64,000 nt of DNA from Agathobaculum sp. NTUH-O15-33. GTDB lineage: Bacteria > Bacillota > Clostridia > Oscillospirales > Butyricicoccaceae. Below are positions 1 to 15,116 of the stretch, in pieces (position 1 is the first letter of the stretch; each line of letters opens with the position of its first letter). The translations under genes were made by a program, and so were the position numbers. The stretch lies in assembly GCF_033193315.1 (NCBI RefSeq), contig NZ_CP136187.1, positions 2,569,501-2,633,500 on the forward strand. Reading direction: 5' to 3'. The notes beneath the pieces are model-generated. The model was not told the DNA's origin, did not search any database, and saw only the letters and a list, made by a program, of their open reading frames with translations.

Positions 1-188
1 CGAAGCGCGGAGTTCGGCTTCTTCGGCGTCATGGTTTTAACCGTCGTGCAAACACCGCGCTTCTGCGGAGCGGACTGGTCGGTGGCCTTCTTCTTCTGAG
101 AGTTGTAGCCTACCTGCAGAGCCGGCGCCGTGGACTTGGCGGTGACTGCCTCGCGACCCTTACGGACGAGTTGGTTAAAAGTTGGCAT
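1..188 (-). CDS. rpsL: 30S ribosomal protein S12, N-terminal part (runs off the window)
   Basis: S12 is a decoding-centre protein of the small ribosomal subunit. The visible protein begins [13 protein letters not shown] and continues through the KKPNSALR segment that is near-invariant in S12; the rest lies beyond base 1. The ATG at 186-188 is preceded by GGAGG at suitable spacing, so the start is secure. It follows the L7Ae-like gene on the same strand, the usual Firmicutes order rpoC, L7Ae, rpsL. Confidence 0.95.
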   Translation of the reverse strand, partial: MPTFNQLVRKGREAVTAKSTAPALQVGYNSQKKKATDQSAPQKRGVCTTVKTMTPKKPNSAL

Positions 189-242
189 TTTATTTCCTCC
201 TTCTTTCAAAAGTGTTTATGAAAAAGCGCGTTTTGCGCAGTT

Positions 243-494
243 TCAGCTGGTTTGGCGCAGAACCGTGACCACCGCGGCGCCGACATCGATACCGGCCGCG
301 TCGCCCAGTTCCGCCATAGTGGTGATCTCGCTCACCTTGGTATTCGTTTCGCCGCAAAGCTCATAGATGGGTGCTGTGACGCGCTTTTCCGCGTCCAGCG
401 CGACGAAGACCTCGGCGGCCGCGCCGTCCCGAATGGCTTTTTTCGACTGCTTCACACCAATGACCTTGTGCGCCGTGCGAAGTTCTGAAAGCAT
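243..494 (-). CDS. L7Ae/L30e/S12e/Gadd45-family ribosomal protein (YbxF-like)
   Basis: This small basic-fold protein of 83 residues belongs to the L7Ae-type RNA-binding family, whose members bind kink-turn RNA. The N-terminal stretch (LRTAHKVIGVKQSKKAI) and the central alternation of helices and strands match bacterial YbxF-type members. I start it at the ATG at 492-494, which has AGGAGG six bases upstream; an in-frame ATG at 515 would skip this site. It sits between rpoC and rpsL and has its own promoter, so it probably leads the rpsL (rpsG-fusA) transcript. Confidence 0.85.
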   Translation of the reverse strand: MLSELRTAHKVIGVKQSKKAIRDGAAAEVFVALDAEKRVTAPIYELCGETNTKVSEITTMAELGDAAGIDVGAAVVTVLRQTS

Positions 495-523
495 AGTAAC
501 CCTCCTATACGGCATACTACATT

Positions 524-552
524 AGTATAGCGGTTTGCAGCAGCGAAGTCAA
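524..552 (-). promoter_or_regulatory. SigA-type promoter for the L7Ae-rpsL unit
   Basis: On the minus strand TTGACT (547-552) and TATACT (524-529) are separated by exactly 17 bases. This is a near-consensus housekeeping promoter about 30 bases before the L7Ae start codon. It lies downstream of the rpoC terminator, so the ribosomal unit can be transcribed separately from rpoBC. Confidence 0.8.
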
Positions 553-635
553 GCACTTTTCCAGATTTATCGTAGAAATTCACAGTATTCTCTCCCCCAC
601 GCCGCGCGCCGCAGCACGCATTCCAAAGGCAATGG

Positions 636-709
636 CCAAAGCGCGCCGGAATCAAAATTCCGGTGTGCTTTGGGCGCAGGGATCGATTGCGAGCGCCGCT
701 TGCAATCGA
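636..709. other. Two further hairpins between rpoC and the L7Ae promoter
   Basis: Two inverted repeats lie between the rpoC terminator and the next promoter. The first (636-672) has arms CCAAAGC/GCTTTGG with an inner CCGGAAT/ATTCCGG. The second (683-709) has arms TCGATTGC/GCAATCGA. Neither is followed by a T-run. They may protect the 3' end of the rpoC mRNA or backstop termination. No gene is seen here. Confidence 0.45.
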
Positions 710-711
710 AT

Positions 712-748
712 AAAAACAGAGGAACGCCACAAAGCATTCCCCTGTTTT
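712..748 (-). terminator. Intrinsic terminator after rpoC
   Basis: Reading the minus strand, AAAACAGGGGAA and TTCCTCTGTTTT pair around a 12-base loop, and the stem runs into TTTTT. It begins 15 bases after the rpoC stop codon and would end the rpoBC transcript. Confidence 0.75.
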
Positions 749-762
749 CCCTGTTTTATACC

Positions 763-4302
<3,540 letters not shown>

Positions 4303-4362
4303 AAAGTTTTATGAGCTCCTTCCCTGTTTACGGACGATTTTGAACGGACTTTGCTCCTTCGG

Positions 4363-8094
<3,732 letters not shown>

Positions 8095-8243
8095 GTGCTT
8101 CAATCACTCCGTTTCTTTCGGCATTATTTTGATACGCCCGGCGGCGTGGCAAAATCTTTAAAATTGCTCTTGCAATTACAGATTCACCGTGATAACATGT
8201 ATTTAGCTATTGGCAGAATCGTATCTAATTTGTCGAGCGTTTT

Positions 8244-8273
8244 ATTATACCATAGAATTTTTGCCAATGTCAA
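8244..8273 (-). promoter_or_regulatory. Perfect-consensus promoter for rpoBC
   Basis: On the minus strand TTGACA (8268-8273) and TATAAT (8244-8249) are 18 bases apart. Transcription would start near 8237, giving a leader of about 140 bases before rpoB. I see no terminator in that leader. Confidence 0.9.
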
Positions 8274-8291
8274 GCATTTTATTGCACAGAA

Positions 8292-8317
8292 AAGCGGACA
8301 GAACACTCTGTCCGCTT
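8292..8317. terminator. Palindromic terminator upstream of the rpoB promoter
   Basis: AAGCGGACAGA and TCTGTCCGCTT are perfect 11-base arms around an ACAC loop. A seven-T run follows on the plus strand and a shorter CTTTTC on the minus strand. It probably insulates the rpoB promoter from minus-strand transcription arriving from the preceding small gene and transporter operon. Confidence 0.7.
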
Positions 8318-8359
8318 GTTTTTTTGTCACAAAAGCGCGATAATAACGACATATATTAT

Positions 8360-8536
8360 TCAGAACCGGCCCGCGCGCCGCAGAAAGCATTCGGCAAAGT
8401 ATACGCCCGCGCAAAAACCGCGGAAATAGTTTTCCCGCGTCAGCTTATCGCCTTCCGCCAGACCGATATCTTGCACACGGCGAAGCAAGCGCCGCTGTTC
8501 AACATTTAATTGGCTGCGCAATTCTTCGGTAGCTCG
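8360..8536 (-). pseudogene. Fragment of a small Clostridia protein (C-terminal half, DUF6809-like)
   Basis: An open frame bounded upstream by a TAG at 8537-8539 ends at the TGA at 8360-8362 and encodes ATEELRSQLNVEQRRLLRR, then LTRENYFRGFCAGVYFAE and a short basic tail. The pattern of an Arg/Glu-rich helix followed by ENYxRGFxAGxxF resembles the C-terminal half of the roughly 90-residue DUF6809-type proteins common in Clostridia. No start codon with a ribosome-binding site is seen, and a REP-like repeat lies just upstream, so I read it as truncated. The family assignment is from memory of the pattern and uncertain. Confidence 0.4.
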
Positions 8537-8570
8537 CTACGCTCGCAATAGATACGCGGCAGTAGCCGCA

Positions 8571-8670
8571 GCGGCGGGGTGCGGTCACCCCGCCCCACTC
8601 CTTGGTTTATCTCCCATTTTCAGTAACGAGAAAACCGTTAAGCGTAGGGCGGGGTGACTCACCCCGCCGC
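8571..8670. repeat. REP-like pair of GC-rich palindromes in inverted orientation
   Basis: A palindrome at 8571-8594 (GCGGCGGGGTG ... TCACCCCGCCC) and another at 8647-8670 (GGGCGGGGTGA ... CACCCCGCCGC) are near-exact reverse complements of each other, about 50 bases apart. Each can fold alone, or the outer arms can pair into one large stem. This is the architecture of bacterial REP/BIME elements. It lies downstream of the transporter operon and beside a truncated gene. Confidence 0.6.
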
Positions 8671-8704
8671 ATTTCTAATTGTGAGCGTCAGCAAACCCCT
8701 GTTT

Positions 8705-9427
8705 TTACAACACCTTGGACAAAAAGTCCTTTAAACGGGGATTCTGCGGATTGGCGAAAAACGCCCCCGGTTCGTTTTGCTCCATGATGCGCCCCTCATC
8801 CATGAACAGCACGCGGGTGCCGACCTCGCGGGCAAAGCCCATTTCGTGTGTGACGACCACCATGGTCATACCGTCCTCGGCCAGCTCCTTCATGATCTCC
8901 AGCACTTCACCAACCATTTCCGGGTCGAGCGCGGAGGTCGGCTCGTCAAAAAGCATGACGTCCGGATTCATGGCGAGCGCGCGGGCGATCGCGATGCGCT
9001 GCTGCTGTCCGCCGGAAAGCTGGGCCGGATAGCTATCCGCCTTATCCGGCAGACCGACGCGGGCCAGCAGCTGCAAGGCGCGCTTTTCCGCTTCCTCATC
9101 GCTCATGACCTTGAGCTTTACCGGAGCGAGTTTAATGTTTTCCTTGACCGAAAGATGCGGGAACAGGTTGAACTGCTGGAACACCATACCCATCTTGCGG
9201 CGCAGGATATTGATATCGGTTTCCTTGGAGGTGATGTTCTGGCCCTCAAACACGATATCGCCGCTGGTGGGCTCTTCCAGAAGGTTCAGGCAGCGCAGAA
9301 AGGTGGATTTGCCGGAGCCGGAAGGTCCGATGACAACGACCTTTTCTCCCTTTTCGATATGCTCGTCAATGCCCTTGAGCACCTCGTGGCTGCCGAAGGA
9401 TTTATGCAGATTTTTAACGTCGATCAC
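8705..9427 (-). CDS. Polar amino-acid ABC transporter, ATP-binding protein (GlnQ type)
   Basis: This cytoplasmic ATPase of 240 residues powers uptake of a polar amino acid. It has Walker A (GPSGSGKST), Q-loop ([10 protein letters not shown]), signature LSGGQQQR, Walker B ([14 protein letters not shown]) and the switch His (VVTHEMGFA). I start it at the GTG at 9425-9427, where the protein reads [12 protein letters not shown] and GGAGG lies ten bases upstream. It overlaps the permease gene by 14 bases. The exact substrate (glutamine, cystine, arginine and so on) cannot be read from sequence. Confidence 0.9.
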   Translation of the reverse strand: MIDVKNLHKSFGSHEVLKGIDEHIEKGEKVVVIGPSGSGKSTFLRCLNLLEEPTSGDIVFEGQNITSKETDINILRRKMGMVFQQFNLFPHLSVKENIKLAPVKLKVMSDEEAEKRALQLLARVGLPDKADSYPAQLSGGQQQRIAIARALAMNPDVMLFDEPTSALDPEMVGEVLEIMKELAEDGMTMVVVTHEMGFAREVGTRVLFMDEGRIMEQNEPGAFFANPQNPRLKDFLSKVL

Positions 9428-10133
9428 TTGCGCGCAGCCTCCTTTCAAGCATGCCGAGCAGTTTTGTCAGGATCATAACCATAACCAGATAGATAACGGC
9501 AATGGACAGATACGGCATCCACGGCGCATAAGTACGGCTCTGCACAATCATAGCGCCCTTGGTCAGATCCATCAGGCCGATGACCGTACAGATGGAGGTT
9601 TCCTTGAGCAGCGTGATCAGCTCGTTGCCGAGCGCGGGCAGGATGTTCTTAATCGCCTGCGGGATGATGATAAACTGCATGGTTTTTGCATAGTTCAGAC
9701 CAAGCGAACGCCCAGCCTCCATCTGTCCCTTGTTGATGGACATGATGCCCGAACGAACGATCTCGGCGACATATGCGCCGGAGTTGACGCCGAAGGAAAT
9801 AATCGCGGCGAGCACCATATTCTGTGAAGAACCAAACAAAATAAAATAGATGATCAGCAGCTGCACCGTGCTGGGCGTGCCGCGAATGACCGTAAGATAG
9901 ATTTTGCTGATCAAATTGCCGATGCCGAGCAGCACGCCGCCCAACCCGCGCCAGTGCACACGCTGGCTATCATACGCAGAGCGGATGACAGCAATGCACA
10001 CGCCGATGACGACGCCCACCAGCAGCGCACCCAGCGTGACTTTCAGCGTCGTTCCAAGTCCCTTGGCAAAGTAAATGTACCAGCGACCATCCTGAATGAA
10101 GGTCTGATAGAATTGTTCCCTGAACCATTCCAT
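9414..10133 (-). CDS. Polar amino-acid ABC transporter permease (GlnP/HisM type)
   Basis: This is a membrane protein of 239 residues with five or so hydrophobic segments and the conserved EAA-type loop [20 protein letters not shown] that contacts the ATPase. The segment [17 protein letters not shown] is characteristic of the His/Glu/Gln/Arg permease family. A hairpin separates it from the upstream binding-protein gene, and its 3' end overlaps the ATPase gene. Confidence 0.92.
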   Translation of the reverse strand: MEWFREQFYQTFIQDGRWYIYFAKGLGTTLKVTLGALLVGVVIGVCIAVIRSAYDSQRVHWRGLGGVLLGIGNLISKIYLTVIRGTPSTVQLLIIYFILFGSSQNMVLAAIISFGVNSGAYVAEIVRSGIMSINKGQMEAGRSLGLNYAKTMQFIIIPQAIKNILPALGNELITLLKETSICTVIGLMDLTKGAMIVQSRTYAPWMPYLSIAVIYLVMVMILTKLLGMLERRLRASDRR

Positions 10134-10154
10134 CGGCCTGTCCCCCTTTTCTGT

Positions 10155-10200
10155 AAAAATACGCAGAGGGGGCGGCTAAAGCAAGCCGTCCCCGTTGCGT
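10155..10200 (-). terminator. Hairpin/attenuator between binding-protein and permease genes
   Basis: On the minus strand an imperfect long stem pairs CGCAACGGGGACGGCT with AGCCGCCCCCTCTGCG around TGCTTT and is followed by TATTTTT. It lies just after the binding-protein stop. Such structures often let the binding protein be made in excess over the permease by partial termination or 3'-end protection. Confidence 0.7.
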
Positions 10201-10210
10201 TTTGCACAAA

Positions 10211-11021
10211 TTATTCCGCGGTGATATACTTATCGACGATCTTCTGGACCGTGCCGTCCGCGATCAGTTCGCCAAGCGCCTTGTCTACCGCATCCTTCAG
10301 GGCGGTGTTGTCCTTTGCAAACGCAATGGCGTAATCCTCTTCGGTGTAAGCGGTGTCGAGGATCTTGAGGCCTTCATTGGCGGCAACAAACTTCTTGGCA
10401 GGCTCGTTATCGATGACGACGCAGTCGATCTTGCCCTGTGTAAGCGCCATAACGGCGTCGGTGCCCTTGCTGGAAGCGGTTCATCGCTTCTTCGCCGAAA
10501 TCGTCTGTGCAGTAAAGGTCGCCGGTCGTGCCCTGCTGCACGCCGATCTTCTTGCCGGCCAAATCGTCCGGAGATGCGATTTCAGAATTTTCGGGCACAA
10601 TGATCGCCTGCACGCCGGTCGCATAGGTCTGCGAGAAATCGACGTTCTTTGCACGGTCCGGGTCTACCGTCATACCGGCCATGCCCATATCGGCCTTACC
10701 GGCGGCAACCGCGGTGATGATCGAATCGAACTCCATATCGGAAATGGAAAAACCAAGGCCCAGCTTGTCGGCAATGGCCTTGCCCACCTCGGCGTCGATG
10801 CCGACAATCTCTTCGCCTTCGTAGTACTCGAAGGGCTCGAAGAACGCGTTGGTTGCCATGGTCAGCGTACCGTCGACCGCCAGCTTGTAATCGGTGGACG
10901 CGGCGTTGTTGGAATCAACCGGGGCATCGTCCTTGGGCTCATCCGCCGGCTTACTGCCGCAGCCCGCCAGCAGGCTCATGCTCATCGCGCCTGCGAGCAG
11001 CGCGCACACTAATTTCTTCAT
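10211..11021 (-). pseudogene. Amino-acid ABC transporter substrate-binding lipoprotein, frameshifted
   Basis: This is a family 3 solute-binding protein for the adjacent transporter. It begins MKKLVCALLAGAMS and has a lipobox ending in Cys21 (LLAGCGS), so it would be lipid-anchored outside the membrane. The first part reads in one frame to about residue 183 (EEAMNRF). The family sequence SKGTDAVMALTQGKIDCVV then continues one base out of frame to the stop at 10211-10213. The cause is one extra G in the GG at 10472-10473 on the plus strand. Everything else, including the C-terminal KALGELIADGTVQKIVDKY, is well preserved. A recent mutation and a sequencing error are both possible. Confidence 0.85.
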
Positions 11022-11076
11022 TCGTTAAACTCCTCCTAATTTCGGTTTTGGACAACCGACTTTCAAATCAAGGTTT

Positions 11077-11105
11077 ATTATACGGTCTTTCGTTTAAAAA
11101 TGCAA
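11077..11105 (-). promoter_or_regulatory. Promoter of the amino-acid ABC operon
   Basis: On the minus strand a perfect TATAAT (11077-11082) has a weak -35 TTGCAT (11100-11105) 17 bases upstream. It lies about 55 bases before the binding-protein start codon. Confidence 0.6.
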
Positions 11106-11508
11106 GTAGTAATTCCATCATTTCTTACGGCGCGCAAAAGTTTGTAGGTGTTTACAAAAGTCTAATTTTTGCAACAAATTTGCCCGCCAAGTCACAATCA
11201 GTGCATCGATTCGTATGACCCTCTATGTCCCCCGCTGTTTATGCAAATCCTTTTATGTCCTACAGTGTTTATCATGTTTTTCCGCATATTGTAATTCAGC
11301 TTGTTGAGCACATATTTAATACTCGCTACGAAGAATATTATTTATTCCAAACCGTATCTGAACTACTACTTTGCTTAAATCATAGGCTCGAAACTGTCTG
11401 AAAAATCAAAAACAGATTCTTCGCTACATCATCTTTAACGAGAAGTGAATAAGTGTTTATATATGGAATTGTCATTTGCTCTCTGGAATGTCCCGGCCGT
11501 TACCCGAC

Positions 11509-11540
11509 AAGTCGTTATAACAACAAGTTTATAACGACTT
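11509..11540. repeat. Perfect 12-base inverted repeat
   Basis: AAGTCGTTATAA (11509-11520) and TTATAACGACTT (11529-11540) are exact reverse complements around an eight-base spacer. No T-run follows, so an operator, a recombination footprint or an old element end are all possible. No flanking gene identifies its role. Confidence 0.5.
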
Positions 11541-11588
11541 ACAGGGGGGCAGATGACTTACTCTGCCACTACCATGAGTATCCACCGA

Positions 11589-11645
11589 ATGAAACAAACA
11601 GAAATTCTGCATTTTTTCAATGTAGCCCAAAGCATCGGAAGTTGA
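11589..11645 (+). pseudogene. Possible LysR-regulator N-terminal fragment
   Basis: Starting at the ATG at 11589 the translation MKQTEILHFFNVAQSIGS resembles the first helix-turn-helix segment of LysR-family regulators, then stops at TGA. A neighbouring frame continues with DFAALRRL. Only 18 codons are involved, so this is a weak call. Confidence 0.25.
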
Positions 11646-11812
11646 TTTTGCTGCCTTACGTCGATTATAAAGCAAAATTTAGAGGCGAATCCTTTTTGAG
11701 CGGCTAAAAAGTGCGGCGCTATCGTCAACGTTTATCAATTCGATCAAACAAAATTGCTGGTAATACCATGTAAAGAATCGTAAAACCTACTTCAATAGTT
11801 AAACCCCGCCAG

Positions 11813-11962
11813 TTAGCCTCCGTTAAAATACGTTGCATTCTTTATACGATCCATATCAGCGACCGCTTCCATAACGAGCTCTCCATTGGATTTTAAAGAC
11901 GAAATTTCCCGATCTATATCAATCACTTTTCGGCAGTCATAGCTGTGTAGGATATCTTTCAA
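11813..11962 (-). pseudogene. Short coding-like remnant of unknown origin
   Basis: An open frame of 49 codons from a TTG at 11960-11962 includes CRKVIDIDREISSLKSNGE and MEAVADMDRIKN. Its composition is protein-like (amphipathic, Lys/Glu/Asp/Ile-rich) and overlaps a second short frame, as in a gene broken by frameshifts. I do not recognise the family and see no ribosome-binding site. Confidence 0.25.
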
Positions 11963-12306
11963 TACGAATCAGCGGAATAATATTCATTTTATTTCGCAAC
12001 ATTTTATCAGTAATTTTTATTTTCCCTCATGAACATTTGATAAACAAAACAATGCTTGACATTAATAATGTTGCGTACATCTAAAAAATCATTAAATTTT
12101 GCTCTAGGGGACTGCACCACTTAAACAAAGTTCTTGCCTGTACTCAGGCAAATTTAATTACGTTCGTAAATTAGACATTATAACAGAAGCTTTATGAGAA
12201 CATCAAGTTATAGACGCACCTTCTTGCGTTTACTTATATTCATTTGTGTATAACTGCATTTATGAGGATAAATATACACATTAACTGTGGTTCTGGATTA
12301 ACTTGC

Positions 12307-13092
12307 TTAGTCCTTGACACGTCGCAGCACACAATCGTTGTTACCCGTTGTTGATATCAAGAAATTTTCGTACCGATTACAAATTTCCTGTACATTACTG
12401 CCAAAGGCTTTTTGCTCGCCTTTATGTAGCCAGAGGACTTTGCTGCACATTTCACGCACTTGCTCAAGAGAGTGGGATACGAGAATAGTCGTTGTGCCAC
12501 CTGATATAATTTCTCTCATTTTAGCTTCACTTTTCTTTTTAAAGGCGCCATCACCGACAGAAAGCACTTCATCCAGAATTAAAATATCCGGTTGCACAAG
12601 ACTGGCGATTGAAAAAGCCAAGCGTGATTTCATGCCTGATGACAGTTGCTTAAAAGGTCTGTCCTGAAATTCCTCCAGCTCAGCAAAAGCAATTATCTGT
12701 CCATAGGTATCATCCATAAATTTGCGGGTGTAACCCAGCATAGCACCGCGTAAATAGGTGTTTTCCCGGACGGTCAAATCTCCGTCAAAGCCGCTACCCA
12801 ATTCAAGCAGTGCTGCGATCGTTCCTTGGCGATCGATCCAACCGGTCGTTGGCTCCATAATGCCAGATACAGCTTTCAAAAGCGTCGATTTCCCCGCTCC
12901 ATTTGTTCCGATAATCCCCAGCATATCGCCTTTCTCAAGCTCAAATGAAACATTTTTATCCGCCCAAAATTCTATTACCTTATAATCTCCAGTCAGCTTG
13001 CGCAAAAAGTATTCCTTCAGGCCAATTTCCTTGAAATCTCCTGTCATATAGCGGATGGACACATCCTGTACTTTTAGCATCGTTCCCGGCAT
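12307..13092 (-). CDS. Polysaccharide/teichoic-acid export ABC transporter, ATP-binding protein (Wzt/TagH type)
   Basis: This 261-residue ATPase drives export of a lipid-linked glycan with the permease encoded just upstream. Walker A is GTNGAGKST (residues 62-70), the signature is LSSGMKSR, Walker B is ILILDEVLSVGD and the switch His is in ILVSHSLEQV. The LSSGM signature and the GTIAALLELGSGF segment are typical of the Wzt/TagH branch. Its start has GGAGG six bases upstream. It is the last gene of the glycan locus on the minus strand. The short C-terminus lacks the carbohydrate-binding domain of some Wzt proteins. Confidence 0.9.
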   Translation of the reverse strand: MPGTMLKVQDVSIRYMTGDFKEIGLKEYFLRKLTGDYKVIEFWADKNVSFELEKGDMLGIIGTNGAGKSTLLKAVSGIMEPTTGWIDRQGTIAALLELGSGFDGDLTVRENTYLRGAMLGYTRKFMDDTYGQIIAFAELEEFQDRPFKQLSSGMKSRLAFSIASLVQPDILILDEVLSVGDGAFKKKSEAKMREIISGGTTTILVSHSLEQVREMCSKVLWLHKGEQKAFGSNVQEICNRYENFLISTTGNNDCVLRRVKD

Positions 13093-13104
13093 GCAATTCC
13101 TCCG

Positions 13105-13872
13105 TTACACATAATATAAAAAGCGCGTGTTGTACTTTTTGTACATCCAGCACCCGACTACCAGCGCGATCAGCACATCCGCCACCATCAGTAAATGAAA
13201 CCATACCGATGGAATGGTTGCGTCAAGTACGATTTTACGGAAGTAGCGAATAAACAGATAAACAGGATTCAACAAGAACAAGTTCTGCATCATAGGGGTG
13301 TACTTATCAATCGTATAAAAGATGGCCGATAAGTACATCAAAAGCTGGGTAAAAACCGACCAGAGGTACTGAATATCCCGAAAAAATACATACAACGCGG
13401 ACAGAATTAGGCCAATACCAATATTGAATAGCACCAAGCAGACAATTGGAAAGAGTAAAAAAACAAATTTTAAGGTGAACGTAATTTCGTCTAATATGCA
13501 AAACACAAAGAAAACACATAGCGTCAAGCCAAAGTTGATTAGTGTCTGTACATTTTTGGAAAAAAGAAATAAATACTTCGGCACATTTACTTTACTGAAA
13601 ATGTTCGCATTTCCCATCAACGTTTGCATGCCTTGCCCTGTTGATTCACTGAAACAAGAAAAAATCAGGTTTCCACAAAACAGATAAGTGGTATAATGAT
13701 CCATTCCACGTCCAAAAAACTGCGTAAACACAAGCCGCATGACCAGAAGCATCAAGAGTGGAGAAAGCACACTCCAAGCCATGCCCAGCACCGTTCGCTT
13801 ATATTTCTTTTTAAAATCCCGCTTTACCAGTTCTTCAAACAGGAACTGATAGTGCATCAATTTGTGAAACAT
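13105..13872 (-). CDS. Polysaccharide export ABC-2 type permease (Wzm/TagG type)
   Basis: This is a 255-residue membrane protein with about six hydrophobic segments. The N-terminal FLFEELVKRDFKKKYKRT followed by LGMAWSVLSPLLMLLVM is the hallmark of ABC-2 exporters for O-antigen, capsule or teichoic acid. It sits 12 bases upstream of its ATPase partner and 11 bases after the sugar-nucleotide dehydrogenase gene, with AGGAG before the ATG. Together they would move the finished or partly finished glycan across the membrane. Confidence 0.9.
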   Translation of the reverse strand: MFHKLMHYQFLFEELVKRDFKKKYKRTVLGMAWSVLSPLLMLLVMRLVFTQFFGRGMDHYTTYLFCGNLIFSCFSESTGQGMQTLMGNANIFSKVNVPKYLFLFSKNVQTLINFGLTLCVFFVFCILDEITFTLKFVFLLFPIVCLVLFNIGIGLILSALYVFFRDIQYLWSVFTQLLMYLSAIFYTIDKYTPMMQNLFLLNPVYLFIRYFRKIVLDATIPSVWFHLLMVADVLIALVVGCWMYKKYNTRFLYYV

Positions 13873-13883
13873 GGATACTCCTA

Positions 13884-15116
13884 TTAATCACGAAAATAAA
13901 GGTCACGCGTATAAACCTTGTCCATAAACGACTCTAACTCAGGACTGTAGCGGTTGGCCAGAATGACTTGGCTTTGCACAGCAAATTCCGCAAAGCTTTT
14001 GACTACTTGGCTGCCAAAAAACATATTTTCTGAAAGAGAAGGCTCATAGATCACGATCTTTGCCCCTTTCGCTTTCAGTCGTTTCATTACGCCCTGAATG
14101 CTCGACTGGCGGAAATTGTCAGATCCTGTCTTCATGGTCAGCCGATAAACACCAATGATACAAGTTTTGCCCGGAGAGCCGTCTCTCCCTTCGCCATTCG
14201 GGCCATAATAACCGGCCTTCTCCAAAACTCGGTCAGCGATAAAGTCCTTGCGCGTGCTGTTTGCATCTACAATAGCGCCGATAATATTGTTTGGTACTTT
14301 GTCAAAGTTTGCACGCAGTTGCTTGGTGTCCTTTGGCAGACAATAGCCGCCATAGCCAAAGGATGGGTTGTTGTAAAAATTACCAATACGAGGATCATAG
14401 CCAATTCCCTCAATGATCTGACGCGTGTTCAGTCCACGCACCTCGGCATATGTATCGAGTTCATTAAAAAAGGCCACGCGCAGTGCGAGGTAGGTATTGG
14501 CAAATAGCTTGACCGCCTCTGCTTCAGTCGGATATGTCAGCAACGTTGGAATGTCCTGTTTCAGCGCCCCCGCAGTCAGTAAACTAGCAAAAGTCATCGC
14601 AGTAGCCTTTAGCCGTGCATCTTCAAGCAGTGTGCCTACGATGATACGAGAGGGATACAGATTGTCATACAGTGCGCGCCCCTCCCGCAAAAACTCTGGA
14701 GAGAAAAGGATATTCTTACTATCGAACTTTTTGTGTGCCCAAATTGTAAACCCTACCGGCACAGTGGATTTTATGACCATGATCGCTTTTGGATTAACCG
14801 CCAACACTTCTGCGATAACGGTCTCCACTGAAGAAGTATCAAAGTAATTTTTGACCGGGTCATAATTCGTAGGTGTACAGATAACAACAAAGTCCGCCGT
14901 CCTATACGCGCTCTTGCTATCTGTCGTCGCTGTTAAATTCAGAGACTTTTCTGAAAGATATTCTTCAATTTCAGGATCGGCCAGCGGCGACCGCTTTGCA
15001 TTAATCAAATCGACCTTTGCCCGCACTAGATCAACTGCTGTCACCTCATTGTGCTGCGCTAATAATATGGCGTTGGCAATTCCAACGTAGCCTGTTCCAG
15101 CGATGGCGATATTCAT
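13884..15116 (-). CDS. Nucleotide-sugar dehydrogenase (UDP-glucose/UDP-ManNAc 6-dehydrogenase family)
   Basis: This NAD-dependent enzyme of 410 residues oxidises a UDP-hexose to the UDP-uronic acid in two steps. The Rossmann motif [11 protein letters not shown] is at residues 7-17, the substrate-binding [11 protein letters not shown] is mid-protein and the catalytic Cys is in [14 protein letters not shown]. The C-terminal UDP-binding domain is present. The start ATG overlaps the stop of the preceding gene (ATGA). With the TupA-like domain next door it suggests a uronic-acid-containing glycan. The precise substrate is inferred only at family level. Confidence 0.88.
   Translation of the reverse strand: MNIAIAGTGYVGIANAILLAQHNEVTAVDLVRAKVDLINAKRSPLADPEIEEYLSEKSLNLTATTDSKSAYRTADFVVICTPTNYDPVKNYFDTSSVETVIAEVLAVNPKAIMVIKSTVPVGFTIWAHKKFDSKNILFSPEFLREGRALYDNLYPSRIIVGTLLEDARLKATAMTFASLLTAGALKQDIPTLLTYPTEAEAVKLFANTYLALRVAFFNELDTYAEVRGLNTRQIIEGIGYDPRIGNFYNNPSFGYGGYCLPKDTKQLRANFDKVPNNIIGAIVDANSTRKDFIADRVLEKAGYYGPNGEGRDGSPGKTCIIGVYRLTMKTGSDNFRQSSIQGVMKRLKAKGAKIVIYEPSLSENMFFGSQVVKSFAEFAVQSQVILANRYSPELESFMDKVYTRDLYFRD

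Larger units (their letters stand above)
11106..12306. other. AT-rich decayed intergenic stretch, no intact gene
   Basis: About 1.2 kb of low-GC sequence lies between the amino-acid transporter and the glycan exporter. I find only short coding-looking remnants (listed separately), a perfect hairpin at 11509-11540 and a small inverted repeat TGTGTATA/TATACACA at 12245-12280. A plus-strand 84-codon open frame at 11453-11707 has no recognisable content. The stretch looks like the eroded edge of the transferred glycan locus. Confidence 0.5.

Noticed and set aside
11453..11707. 84-codon plus-strand ORF in the AT-rich stretch
   Set aside because: No ribosome-binding site, no recognisable motif, and it overlaps a hairpin and other remnants.
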